A stretch of 32,835 nucleotides of DNA from Anaeroplasma bactoclasticum (lineage in GTDB: Bacteria; Bacillota_I; Bacilli_A; ML615J-28; CAG-313): NCBI GenBank assembly GCA_023667245.1, contig JAMPAL010000013.1, positions 1 through 32,835 of the forward strand, in the 5' to 3' direction. The notes beneath the pieces are model-generated. The model saw only the letters and a program-made list of their open reading frames with translations. It made no database searches and had not been told where the DNA came from. This document shows positions 32,179 to 32,835 of this stretch, in pieces. The translations under genes and the position numbers were made by a program. The stretch's first letter is position 1. Every line of letters begins with the position of its first letter.

Positions 32179-32835
32179 AATTTCACCCCTAACCAAATTC
32201 CTAAAATTGTCATTCCTGTTTGTATCAACCAAAAAAATAAATCAATATTTGACTCCTTCCATCCCATCAATTCAAAGTGATGATGAAGAGGGGTCATTTT
32301 AAATATTCGATTGCCTTTTGTTCGTTTAAAAAACCATACTTGTAACATTACTGATATCGTCTCTACAAAATAGACAAAGCCAAAAAGGAAAATCAATACT
32401 TCTTGATTGAGAGCTATCAGCATAGCAAACAGAATACCACCAATTGCTAACGAACCTGTATCTCCCATAAAAATACGTGCTTTGGGTAAATTGAATAGCA
32501 AAAAAGAAAAAAGAGCTATCACTATACTTAGAGCCAAAAAGAAAACAAGACTATTTTGTTGATACAAAGCAAGTACCATTACGCCTGTAAGACTAATGAT
32601 GCCCGTTCCTCCCAATAAACCATCAATTCCATCAGTTAAATTGGTCGCATTTGAACAACCCGTAAAACCAATCACAATAAATAACCCATAGGCGAACGAT
32701 AAGTTTAAGGGTGTGCCGAAAAAATTAATCCAACTACCACCCCTTGATTCAATGACAACAATATATGCTAAAGCACTGATTACCAATTGTAATATGAATT
32801 TAAGTTTTGCAGAAAGGCCATGATTATTTTTTCTA
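32172..32835 (-). CDS. mraY: Phospho-N-acetylmuramoyl-pentapeptide transferase (N-terminus outside window)
   Basis: This is the C-terminal two thirds of MraY, which moves phospho-MurNAc-pentapeptide onto undecaprenyl phosphate to make lipid I. The frame is open to the right edge: the residues before 32786 read KNNHGLSAKLKFILQLVI, which matches the family, so the gene continues beyond the window. Catalytic motifs are NLTDGIDGL, FMGDTGSLAIGG and TPLHHHFELMGW. Several membrane spans are clear. It is followed directly by murD, as in the division/cell-wall cluster, but the next gene after murD is not a cell-wall gene, so the cluster ends or is broken here. Confidence 0.96.
   Translation of the reverse strand, partial: RKNNHGLSAKLKFILQLVISALAYIVVIESRGGSWINFFGTPLNLSFAYGLFIVIGFTGCSNATNLTDGIDGLLGGTGIISLTGVMVLALYQQNSLVFFLALSIVIALFSFLLFNLPKARIFMGDTGSLAIGGILFAMLIALNQEVLIFLFGFVYFVETISVMLQVWFFKRTKGNRIFKMTPLHHHFELMGWKESNIDLFFWLIQTGMTILGIWLGVKLF

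Noticed and set aside
1-32835. CRISPR arrays, tRNA or rRNA genes, insertion sequences, phage genes
   Set aside because: No regularly spaced repeats, no tRNA-like cloverleaf sequences, no transposase or integrase motifs were seen on either strand; the region looks like core chromosome.

Overview
The window is AT-rich and reads as the chromosome of a low-GC Gram-positive bacterium. Several things point there: strong AGGAGG-type ribosome binding sites, TTGACA/TATAAT promoters, a T-box valine leader, the L27 N-terminal extension with its Prp protease, an endonuclease-type MutL with MutS, and Firmicutes sporulation genes (dacB-spmA-spmB and a spoIVFA/spoIVFB-like pair). The overall style fits the Erysipelotrichia or a related Firmicutes lineage. 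That placement is inference, and I cannot name a species. Almost every gene is on the minus strand; the one clear plus-strand gene is the XRE-type regulator at 16192-16827.

Layout from low to high coordinate. A partial Fic-fold-like gene runs off the left edge (1-734). Then come rluB plus a PAP2 phosphatase (807-2522), dacB-spmA-spmB (2632-4759), mutS-mutL-miaA (4835-10254), and the rplU-prp-rpmA-obgE-ECF S-component string (10390-13325) behind an L21-type leader. Next is a three-gene envelope lipid cassette of a GT8 glycosyltransferase, a PlsC-like acyltransferase and a CrtO-like acyltransferase (13599-15967). It is divergent from a membrane-anchored HTH regulator. ppdK follows (17021-19657), then an anchored leucine-rich-repeat protein, a frameshifted SpoIVFB-like protease with its SpoIVFA-like partner, and radC. 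Then come folC and valS behind a T-box riboswitch, a NadD-NadE fusion with a GltD-like flavoprotein, and murD plus the 3' part of mraY (30844 to the right edge).

Most of this is core housekeeping: DNA mismatch repair, tRNA modification, ribosome assembly, NAD synthesis, folate, peptidoglycan precursors, and pyruvate/PEP interconversion. Five things deserve a second look: (1) an 802-residue in-frame fusion of NaMN adenylyltransferase with glutamine-dependent NAD synthetase that still carries a good ribosome binding site and ATG at the junction, and overlaps a GltD-like oxidoreductase gene; (2) the GT8/PlsC/CrtO-like cassette, which looks like an acylated glycolipid pathway without carotenoid genes, facing a 4-TM HTH regulator that appears to be leaderless; (3) a one-base frameshift in spoIVFB at a GGT-AGG-C sequence; (4) murD apparently starting at ATT; (5) a Fic-fold protein whose catalytic motif has been lost. 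No tRNA, rRNA, CRISPR array or insertion sequence is visible.
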